Source: Streptomyces sp. Y2F8-2
Lineage (GTDB): Bacteria > Actinomycetota > Actinomycetes > Streptomycetales > Streptomycetaceae
Reading direction: 5' to 3'
Length of the DNA stretch: 64,000 nucleotides
Assembly: GCF_014905555.1 (NCBI RefSeq)
Contig: NZ_BNGS01000006.1
Span: 248,001 to 312,000 of the forward strand
Position numbers and translations under genes: made by a program. Shown piece by piece: positions 17,819-24,551 of this stretch. Below the pieces are notes generated by a model that did no database searches, was not told where the DNA came from, and saw only the letters and a program-made list of their open reading frames with translations. Numbering within the stretch: the stretch's first letter is position 1; each line of letters opens with the position of its first letter.

Positions 17819-18676
17819 GTGGCGTCGAATGTCAATCCCACCGTCCGGCGGCGCCGGCTGGGTCAGGAACTGCGCCGACTCCGGGAACTCAAGGGCATGA
17901 CCGCCGAAGAGGTGGCCGAGCGACTGCTGGTGTCGCAGTCGAAGATCAGCCGTCTGGAGAACGGCCGCCGCAGCATCAGCCCGCGTGACGTCCGGGACCT
18001 GTGCGGAGTCTACGAGGTCGAGGACCAGCGGGTCGTCGAATCGCTGATGGAGATGGCCCGTGACTCCCGCCAGCAGGGCTGGTGGCACGCCTTCGGGGAC
18101 ATCCCCTACAGCGTCTACATCGGCCTGGAGACCGACGCCGAGTCGCTGCGCGTCTACGAGCCGCAGATCATCACCGGCCTGCTGCAGACCCGTGCGTACG
18201 CCGAGGCGCTCATCCAGGGCGCGCTGCCCGAGACGTCGCCGGCCGACATCGAGAAGCGCGTCCAGGTGCGGATGCGCCGCCAGGAACGTATCTCCGCCGA
18301 GAACAACCCGCTGCGCCTGTGGGTGGTGCTGGACGAGGCGGCGCTGCGCCGACGCGTGGGCGACAACCTGGTCATGCGGGAGCAGTTGGAGCACCTGGCG
18401 GAGATGTCCCGGCTGCCGCACGTCACCGTGCAGGTGCTGCCGTTCGAGGTGGGGGCGCATCCCGGCGTCAACGGCCACTACGCGATCCTGGAGTTCGCCG
18501 ACGCGGCCGACTCGAGCGTGGTCTACCTCGAGGGCGTCACCAGCGACCTGTACCTGGAGAAGGCGCAGGACGTGCAGAAGTACGCCGTGATGTACGAACA
18601 CCTGCGGGCGCAGGCCCTCAATGTGGAGCAGTCCCGCAAGTTCATCGAGGACGCGGCCAAGAGCTACGCATCCTGA
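17819..18676 (+). CDS. XRE-family regulator with DUF5753 domain, Scr1-type
   Basis: 285 residues. N-terminal helix-turn-helix (about 13-70: RLGQELRRLRELKGMTAEEV, then SQSKISRLENGRRSISP) and a DUF5753 region (YEPQIITGLLQTRAYAEALI, then TVQVLPFEVGAHPGVNG). It precedes a DUF397 gene and sits beside GPP34 and the carboxypeptidase, the same order as S. coelicolor SCO4439-SCO4442, in which the XRE-DUF397 pair Scr1/Scr2 is described as a positive regulator of antibiotic production. Start is GTG with GGAGGTG upstream. Orthology to Scr1 is inferred from remembered context, not an alignment. Compared with the pair at 7875, here 225 bases separate the two genes. Confidence 0.87.
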   Translation: MASNVNPTVRRRRLGQELRRLRELKGMTAEEVAERLLVSQSKISRLENGRRSISPRDVRDLCGVYEVEDQRVVESLMEMARDSRQQGWWHAFGDIPYSVYIGLETDAESLRVYEPQIITGLLQTRAYAEALIQGALPETSPADIEKRVQVRMRRQERISAENNPLRLWVVLDEAALRRRVGDNLVMREQLEHLAEMSRLPHVTVQVLPFEVGAHPGVNGHYAILEFADAADSSVVYLEGVTSDLYLEKAQDVQKYAVMYEHLRAQALNVEQSRKFIEDAAKSYAS

Positions 18677-18901
18677 GCCAACGGGCCGACGAGCGGCGGA
18701 TCTTACACCCGTGGATAATCCGGGCGTAAGACCCCACTGGAATATGCCACCCGGTCGAGTGAACGGCTCCTCCGGACAGGGATGTTGCCGAGTAGCGTCG
18801 ATCACGCCACCAGTCAACAAGTTGGCGCGATTCGCATCGCGGAATCCGTGAAGGACCCGCGGCGCGGTCACAGCAACTCAGCAACTCGTACCGGAGTGAA
18901 C

Positions 18902-19090
18902 ATGGCTGTTCTTCAGGGGGCCACGGCAACGTGGACCAAGTCGTCGTACTCGGCCGGAAACGGCGCCTGCGTCGAAGTCAAGTCGCCTCTCCCTTCGGCG
19001 TTGTTCGTGCGGGACTCGAAGGTCACCGAAGGGCCCGTCCTGGCCTTCCCCGCCGACGCGTGGAACACGTTCGTGGCGTCGATCAAGTAG
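18902..19090 (+). CDS. DUF397 small partner protein, Scr2-type
   Basis: 62 residues, one DUF397 domain: ATWTKSSYSAGNGACVEV, LFVRDSK and WNTFVASIK. Partner of the upstream XRE regulator; in S. coelicolor the Scr2 protein has this role. Unlike the pair at 7875-8881 it is not translationally coupled but has its own 225-base leader, suggesting separate promoter control. ATG at 18902 is the start that begins the domain. Confidence 0.83.
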   Translation: MAVLQGATATWTKSSYSAGNGACVEVKSPLPSALFVRDSKVTEGPVLAFPADAWNTFVASIK

Positions 19091-19174
19091 TGCCGAGCGG
19101 CCCCACCACGCCCACGACAGAGCCCTCTCGACTGGTCCGCCGTCCCGGCCGAGGGGGCCGTATCCTTCCGGCCC

Positions 19175-20032
19175 TCAGCGGAGCCGGTCCACGTACCTGT
19201 CCGTCCCCGGCACCGTGGGAACGAACGGGGCCACCAACTCCACCCTGCCCAGCCCGCTTTCCTTGACCGCCCCGTCCAGTCCCGTGAAGTGTTCCTTCCA
19301 GCACTCCCGGGGATCCTCCTCCAGGAACCACAGCAGGGTCAGGCGCGTGTCCACGCCCTCCACCTGCTTCACGTACGTCATTCGGTCGCCCGGCAGCGGC
19401 GTCGGGCGGAAGACGGTCACCATGGCCGCCGGGGAGTCCGCCAGGCGCCTCGGCAGATGCCGGGCGCGCAGCCACTCCAGCAGGCCGGCGCGCTGCACGG
19501 GGCCGTACGCGTCGACCACCTGCAGGACCAGGCCCGCGTACGGGTGGTCCAGCGCGTGAACGTCGCGCGGTCCGGCCGCGCCGTCCCGGTACACGGTCGC
19601 CTCATGGTCCTGGAACGCCGTGAAGACGTGGGTACGGTCCTGGTAGACCCGTCCGTCACGGTTGAGGCGCTTGTTGATGGCGACCGTCCAGCGCATGTGA
19701 TCGTCATAGCGGCCGTCCGTGATCCAGTACGTCGACAGATAGCAGCCCGCCGCCACCGGCTGCGCGACCACCGACTTCTCGGGATAGCGCAGGAGTTGAA
19801 GATCGCGGGTGGCGACCCAGCGGCGGCCGGCGTACATCCACGGCATGGCCATGGCGCCGGCGTAGTAGTGGTCGTCCTCGTACCAGCGGTTGTACGCGTA
19901 CTCGTGCCCCGGGTGCGGTTCCACCATGGTGATCAGCGCATGCCCCGGGCGGACGCCGTAGGGACCCACAGCGGCCAGCTCCGCGTACACCTCGCTGCGC
20001 GTGTCCTCGCCGCCCTCGCCGCCTTCCCTCAT
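19175..20032 (-). CDS. Dimeric alpha/beta-barrel protein, EthD-like (uncertain)
   Basis: 285 residues, no signal or membrane segment. MVEPHPGHEYAYNRWYEDDH and YAGAMAMPWMYAGRRWVATRD resemble the NxWYxxxH pattern of EthD and related ferredoxin-like dimeric barrels; a second segment (SPAAMVTVFRPTPLPGDRMTY, then RLTLLWFLEEDP) may be a second such module. Catalytic role unknown. It is divergent from an SDR dehydrogenase, and the 87-bp gap holds one copy of the CTGAC-N5-GTCAG operator shared with the catabolic genes further along, so it probably belongs to that regulon. ATG at 20032 follows GGGGAAG. Family call is tentative. Confidence 0.65.
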   Translation of the reverse strand: MREGGEGGEDTRSEVYAELAAVGPYGVRPGHALITMVEPHPGHEYAYNRWYEDDHYYAGAMAMPWMYAGRRWVATRDLQLLRYPEKSVVAQPVAAGCYLSTYWITDGRYDDHMRWTVAINKRLNRDGRVYQDRTHVFTAFQDHEATVYRDGAAGPRDVHALDHPYAGLVLQVVDAYGPVQRAGLLEWLRARHLPRRLADSPAAMVTVFRPTPLPGDRMTYVKQVEGVDTRLTLLWFLEEDPRECWKEHFTGLDGAVKESGLGRVELVAPFVPTVPGTDRYVDRLR

Positions 20033-20076
20033 GCCGCTTCCCCTTTTCCCTTCCGTCCTCGGCCGGTCGCCCATAC

Positions 20077-20093
20077 TCTGACGCTCCGTCAGA
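20077..20093. promoter_or_regulatory. Shared operator, copy A (EthD-like / SDR)
   Basis: TCTGACGCTCCGTCAGA: perfect 6-bp arms around 5 bases. It lies 44 bases before the minus-strand gene and 26 before the plus-strand SDR. Same 15-bp core CTGAC-N5-GTCAG as the sites at 33940, 37036, 43435, 43462, 56414, 58209 and 61393. Confidence 0.65.
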
Positions 20094-20119
20094 TAATCCG
20101 CCAGAGCCGGGAGGGCCTC

Positions 20120-20905
20120 ATGTCGCTGCTCCAGGGCAGGACCGTCGTCGTGTCGGGGGTCGGCCCCGGGCTCGGCCACCAGGTCGCCGCGGCCGTCGTG
20201 CGCGAGGGCGGCAACGCCGTGCTCGGGGCGCGTACGGAGGCGAACCTCGCCAGGACCGCCGCCGCGCTCGACCCCGACGGCGCCCACACGGCGTACCGGG
20301 CGACCGACATCACCGACGAGACGCAGTGCGAGGCGCTCGCGGCGCTGGCGGTGGAGCGGTTCGGGCGGATCGACGCGGTGGTCCACGTCGCGGCCTGGGA
20401 CAGCTACTTCGGCGGCCTTCAGGACGCGGATTTCGCCACCTGGCAGTCGGTCGTCGACGTGAACCTGCTCGGGACGCTGCGGATGACGCGGGCGTGCCTG
20501 CCGAGCCTCAGGACGTGCGGCGGCTCGGTCGTCTTCATCGGCACCCAGTCCTCGGTGGCCGCGCCCTCCCAGGTGCGGCAGGCGGCGTACGCGGCGTCCA
20601 AGGGGGCGCTGACCAGCGCGATGTACTCGCTGGCACGGGAGCTCGGCCCGTACCGGATCCGGGTCAACACGGTCCTGCCCGGCTGGATGTGGGGTCCGCC
20701 CGTCGAGGCGTACGTGCGCTTCACCGCGCACACCGAGGGCGTACCGGAGGCGGAGGTGAGAAAGCGCCTCACCGACCGTATGGCGCTGCCGGACCTGGCC
20801 ACGGACGGCGACGTGGCGGACGCCGCGGTGTTCCTGGCCTCCCACCGGGCGCGCGCGATCACGGGCCAGTCCCTGCTGGTGAACGCGGGTGAGCTGATGC
20901 GATGA
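20120..20905 (+). CDS. SDR-family NAD(P)-dependent oxidoreductase
   Basis: 261 residues, classical short-chain dehydrogenase fold acting in the cytoplasm on an alcohol/ketone pair. The cofactor motif VSGVGPGLGH, the Ser in GTQSSVAAP and the YAASK motif (Tyr and Lys) are present, and the C-terminus ends ITGQSLLVNAGE as in FabG-like SDRs. The usual NNAG is replaced by HVAAWD. ATG follows GGGAGGG. It is divergent from the EthD-like gene with an operator between them, placing it in the putative acyl-CoA/catabolic regulon. Substrate unknown. Confidence 0.88.
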   Translation: MSLLQGRTVVVSGVGPGLGHQVAAAVVREGGNAVLGARTEANLARTAAALDPDGAHTAYRATDITDETQCEALAALAVERFGRIDAVVHVAAWDSYFGGLQDADFATWQSVVDVNLLGTLRMTRACLPSLRTCGGSVVFIGTQSSVAAPSQVRQAAYAASKGALTSAMYSLARELGPYRIRVNTVLPGWMWGPPVEAYVRFTAHTEGVPEAEVRKRLTDRMALPDLATDGDVADAAVFLASHRARAITGQSLLVNAGELMR

Positions 20906-21095
20906 CCCCCGGCTTCGAGCAGCCGCCTGAACGGACAGGTACCCTCACGGCCGGAAATAGCCCCCAACGGCCATGTACATGAACGACTCTCAGCCAACAG
21001 AACGATTTTACCTTCCCTTGACCAGTACGCCGGTTGTCGTGCTCATGTACCGGAACCCACCATGAGCGGGCAGTTCGGCAGGGAGGGAGGGACAC

Positions 21096-22646
21096 ATGAA
21101 CGGGTTCGACTGGGCCGTCCTGGTCGCGTACTTCGGCGTGATGACCGCGATCGGCGTCTGGTCCCACAAACGCGTGGACGACGTCAGCGACTTCTTCACC
21201 GCGGGCGGCAGGATGCCGTGGTGGCTGTCCGGCATCTCGCACCACATGTCCGGCTACAGCGCGGTGATGTTCACGGGATACGCCGGCATCGCCTACACCT
21301 ACGGCATCACCTCCTACGTCACCTGGGCCCTGCCCATCGCCATCGGCGTGCTGATCGGCGCCAAGCTGTTCGCGCCGCGCCTGAACCGGCTGCGCTCACG
21401 GCTGCGCGTGGCCTCGCCGCTGGAGTATCTGAAGGACCGCTACAACGTGCCCACACAGCAGGCGCTGGCCTGGTCGGGCATCCTGCTGAAGATCGTGGAC
21501 GTGGGCGCGAAGTGGGCGGCGATCGCCACGCTGCTGAGCGTCTTCACCGGGGTCACGATCACCCAGGGCATCGTCATCACCGGTGGCATCACGGCGGTGT
21601 ACTGCACGATCGGCGGTCTGTGGGCGGACGCGCTGACCGAACTGGGCCAGTTCGTCATCCAGTTGCTGGCGGGTCTGGCCATGCTCGTCATCGCGCTGCA
21701 CAAGATCTCCGAGCAGGGCGGTCTGTCCAAGGCGCTGGACTCGCCGAAGCTGGACGGTCACGGGCACGGGTTCGCGGGCCCGTACATGACGGTCTTCTTC
21801 ATCTCCTACCTGTTCATCAAGCTGTTCGAGTACAACGGCGGCATGTGGAACCAGGCCCAGCGCTACATGGCGACGGGCAGCGCCAAGGAGGCGACCCGGT
21901 CCGCTCTGCTGTCGGCGGGCCTGTGGTTCGTCTGGCCCGTCATCCTCTTCATCCCGATGTGGCTCTCCCCGCTCCTGGTCACCGCGAAGAAGCCGGACGG
22001 CTCGGACGCGTACGGCCTGATGACCGAACAACTGCTGCCGCACGGGCTGCTGGGCCTGGTCGTCGTGGGCTTCTTCTCACACACGATGGCCATGTGCTCC
22101 TCCGACGCGAACGCGATCGCGGCCGTGTTCACGCGGGACGTGGTGCCGGTGCTGTCGAAGGCGGCGCGCTCGTGGAACACGCGGACCGGCCTGGTCGCGG
22201 GCCGCGTGACGACGGTCGCGTTCCTCGGCCTGTCGATGGCGGTGGCGACGCAGGTCAACTCGCCCACCTTCAAGGACATCATCACGGTCGTCATCAAGTG
22301 GGTGGCCGGCCTGATGGGCCCGATCGCGATCCCGTTCATCCTCGGCCTGCTGCGCCCGTTCCGCAAGTCGGGCCCGACGGCGGCGCTCGCCAGCTGGAGC
22401 GCGGGACTGCTGGCGTTCTTCTTCGTCAACTACAACCCGGACTTCTCCCAGCGTACGAACGTCAAGCTGGAGTACCAGGTGGCCCTGCCGATGGTGGTCT
22501 CGCTGGTCCTGTACGTCCTGATCGGCCTGGTGAAGCCGGAGGACACGCCCGAGCGGGACGCGATCATCGAGAAGATCAACTCCGACGACGACGGGGCGAC
22601 GGTGACGGTGCCGACTCCGGGTACTGCCAGCCCGTCCGGGGTCTGA
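21096..22646 (+). CDS. Sodium/solute symporter (SSS family)
   Basis: 516 residues with about 13 helices and the SSS signature region (FTAGGRMPWWLSGISHHMSGYS near the first helices, then GGLWADALTELGQFVIQLLAG). It imports an organic solute driven by sodium; SSS members carry sugars, amino acids, acetate or vitamins and the sequence does not let me choose. The C-terminal 40 residues are a charged tail (KPEDTPERDAIIEKINSDDD). ATG follows GGGAGGGAGGG. Single gene, preceded by 190 non-coding bases; the convergent gene after it is the ADP-ribosylglycohydrolase-like one. Confidence 0.88.
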   Translation: MNGFDWAVLVAYFGVMTAIGVWSHKRVDDVSDFFTAGGRMPWWLSGISHHMSGYSAVMFTGYAGIAYTYGITSYVTWALPIAIGVLIGAKLFAPRLNRLRSRLRVASPLEYLKDRYNVPTQQALAWSGILLKIVDVGAKWAAIATLLSVFTGVTITQGIVITGGITAVYCTIGGLWADALTELGQFVIQLLAGLAMLVIALHKISEQGGLSKALDSPKLDGHGHGFAGPYMTVFFISYLFIKLFEYNGGMWNQAQRYMATGSAKEATRSALLSAGLWFVWPVILFIPMWLSPLLVTAKKPDGSDAYGLMTEQLLPHGLLGLVVVGFFSHTMAMCSSDANAIAAVFTRDVVPVLSKAARSWNTRTGLVAGRVTTVAFLGLSMAVATQVNSPTFKDIITVVIKWVAGLMGPIAIPFILGLLRPFRKSGPTAALASWSAGLLAFFFVNYNPDFSQRTNVKLEYQVALPMVVSLVLYVLIGLVKPEDTPERDAIIEKINSDDDGATVTVPTPGTASPSGV

Positions 22647-22716
22647 GCGCGAGGACGCCGCGTCCGACGGGGGCCGGAGGCGGCGCCCCCGGGCGGTGGC
22701 CGGGGCAACAGTCGCC

Positions 22717-23832
22717 CTACGCCCGGGGGTACCGCTCCAGCCACCCCGGCGCGGACCCCGTGGGGCCGTGCAGCGCGGCGCCCTGCGTCATCTCCATCGC
22801 GAAGTCGTCCGCCAGGACCAGCATCGTGGGACGGCCCTCCAACTCGGCCAGCCAGGCCGGCGGGAGGGCCGTCTCGCCGTGCAGCGCCCCCAGCAGGCCA
22901 CCGGTCAGGGCCCCCGCCGCCCCCGACGGACCCCCCTGGTTCACGGCGAGGCACAGCGCGTGCCGGACGTCCTCCCCCACCACCGTGCAGTACACGGCGA
23001 CCGCCAGCGCCCCGGCCGCCGTACCGTCCCCGGCCAGTTCCTCGATCCGCTCGGGCGTCGGCATGCCCTGCCGCACCGCCCCCAGCGCGTGCTGCAAGGC
23101 GTCCGCGACCTGCTGCTGCCCCGGCCGCGGGGCGAGCAGCGCCAGGGCCCGCTGCACGCCCGCGTCGGGGCTCTCCCCGCGCGCCAGCGCGTGCAGGATC
23201 ACGGCGTACGCGCCCGCCGCCAGGTATGCCGTGGGGTGCCCGTGCGTCTGCGCCGCGCACTCGATCGCCAGTTGCAGCACGAGTTGCGGCTCCCACCCGA
23301 CGAGCAGCCCGAACGGTGCGGAGCGCACGGCGGCCTCGGGCCCCTGGTCGCCCGGATTCTTCGGCGCGTCCAGCGTGCCCATCGTGTCGTCGCCGAGGCC
23401 GAGCAGACAGGCCCGGGCCGGCGAGCGCCGGGCGTACAGCCACTCCTCGCGGGCCAGCCAGCCGTCCTCCTTGCGCCGCTCGTCGGGACCCCAGTCCCGC
23501 TGGGTGGCCGCCCAGCGCAGATACGCCCGGTGCAGATCGGTCGGCGGATGCCAGGCGCCCGTGTCACGGCGGACCTGGGCGCGGATGAGCCCGTCCACGG
23601 AGAACAGGGTGAGCTGCGTGTGGTGCGTGATCGCGCCACGTCGGCCGTGCCCGAACGCCAGGTCCGTCAGCCCCTGCGGCCCGTGGGCCTGCCGGATCTC
23701 CTCCAGGGTGAGCCCGTCGACCGGCGCGCCCAGGGCGTCGGCGACGGCCACACCGAGCAGCGTGCCGCGCACCCGGCCGCGGAAGTCCTGCTGCTCGGCG
23801 CGCCCCCAGACGGCACCGGCTGTCGCACCCAC
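22717..23832 (-). CDS. ADP-ribosylglycohydrolase-fold protein lacking expected metal ligands
   Basis: 371 residues. The fold is recognisable from GTLLGVAVADALGAPVDGLT near the N-terminus, ITHHTQLTLF, and VNQGGPSGAAGALTGGLLGAL near the C-terminus. In active DraG-type enzymes these read TDDTQ and GGDTDT, with the Asp residues holding two magnesium ions. Here DD is HH and DTD is PSG, so hydrolysis of ADP-ribose by the usual mechanism is unlikely; it may bind ADP-ribose or use other chemistry. The GTG at 23832 was preferred over the GTG at 23847 because a perfect AGGAGG lies between them, six bases before the former. Monocistronic, no operator seen. Confidence 0.8.
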   Translation of the reverse strand: MGATAGAVWGRAEQQDFRGRVRGTLLGVAVADALGAPVDGLTLEEIRQAHGPQGLTDLAFGHGRRGAITHHTQLTLFSVDGLIRAQVRRDTGAWHPPTDLHRAYLRWAATQRDWGPDERRKEDGWLAREEWLYARRSPARACLLGLGDDTMGTLDAPKNPGDQGPEAAVRSAPFGLLVGWEPQLVLQLAIECAAQTHGHPTAYLAAGAYAVILHALARGESPDAGVQRALALLAPRPGQQQVADALQHALGAVRQGMPTPERIEELAGDGTAAGALAVAVYCTVVGEDVRHALCLAVNQGGPSGAAGALTGGLLGALHGETALPPAWLAELEGRPTMLVLADDFAMEMTQGAALHGPTGSAPGWLERYPRA

Positions 23833-23991
23833 CCCAGGCCTCCTCACGGCACCGCACGCACCTCAGACGCGCAGCACTGTAATCGAGCGGGAGCGTCCGG
23901 CTCAGGGCTGCGGAACGTCATGCACACCACACTTCCGTGACCGCCCGAAAATCCTCTGTGAGCGGCCGAAAGCCGTCTCCATAGTTGGATC

Positions 23992-24504
23992 ATGGCCGAA
24001 ACAACGAGAAGCCCCCACACCCGGTCCGCGCTCCCCCTCGCCGCGACCCTCCTGACCGGCACGGTCGCCCTCTACATCGCGCTCGTCGCGTTCGGGAACA
24101 TCACCGACTTCGGCACCAACCAGCAGTTCGTCCGGCACGTCCTCGCGATGGACACCACCTTCAAGGACGACGACCTGATGTGGCGCGCCATCACCTCGCA
24201 CACCTGGGAGGACGCCGCGTATGTGGCGATCATCGTCTGGGAGACGGCCGCCGCACTGATCCTGATCGCCGCGACCTGCCTGTGGGCCCGCCACCACCCG
24301 CGCGCCAGGTGGTTCTCGGACATCGGCCTGCTGATGCTCCTGCTGCTCTTCGGCGCCGGGTTCGTCGCGATAGGCGGCGAGTGGTTCGCGATGTGGCAGT
24401 CCAAGACCTGGAACGGCCTGGACGCGGCGATCCGGGTCATCGTCCTGACCGGGGTGGTGCTGCTGGTGACGCACCTGCCGGGGGCGACCCGGGACGAGCG
24501 CTGA
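23992..24504 (+). CDS. DUF2165 small integral membrane protein
   Basis: 170 residues with four helices. ALVAFGNITDFGTNQQFVRH, MDTTFKDDDLMWRAITS and the later IGGEWFAMWQSKTWNG are the conserved blocks of DUF2165. Function unknown. It ends against the convergent fbiC gene; a hairpin spanning both stop codons lies between. ATG at 23992 is the only sensible start and begins a short polar N-terminus before helix one. Confidence 0.85.
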   Translation: MAETTRSPHTRSALPLAATLLTGTVALYIALVAFGNITDFGTNQQFVRHVLAMDTTFKDDDLMWRAITSHTWEDAAYVAIIVWETAAALILIAATCLWARHHPRARWFSDIGLLMLLLLFGAGFVAIGGEWFAMWQSKTWNGLDAAIRVIVLTGVVLLVTHLPGATRDER

Positions 24505-24551
24505 GCGGTCGTCGGGGAGGCCCCCGGCAGGTGACGTGCCGGCTCGCTCAG
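24501..24551. terminator. Bidirectional hairpin between DUF2165 and fbiC
   Basis: Outer arms CTGAGCG (24501-24507) and CGCTCAG (24545-24551) enclose an inner stem CCGGCA/TGCCGG (24524-24529 with 24537-24542). It overlaps the end of both convergent genes. Confidence 0.45.
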
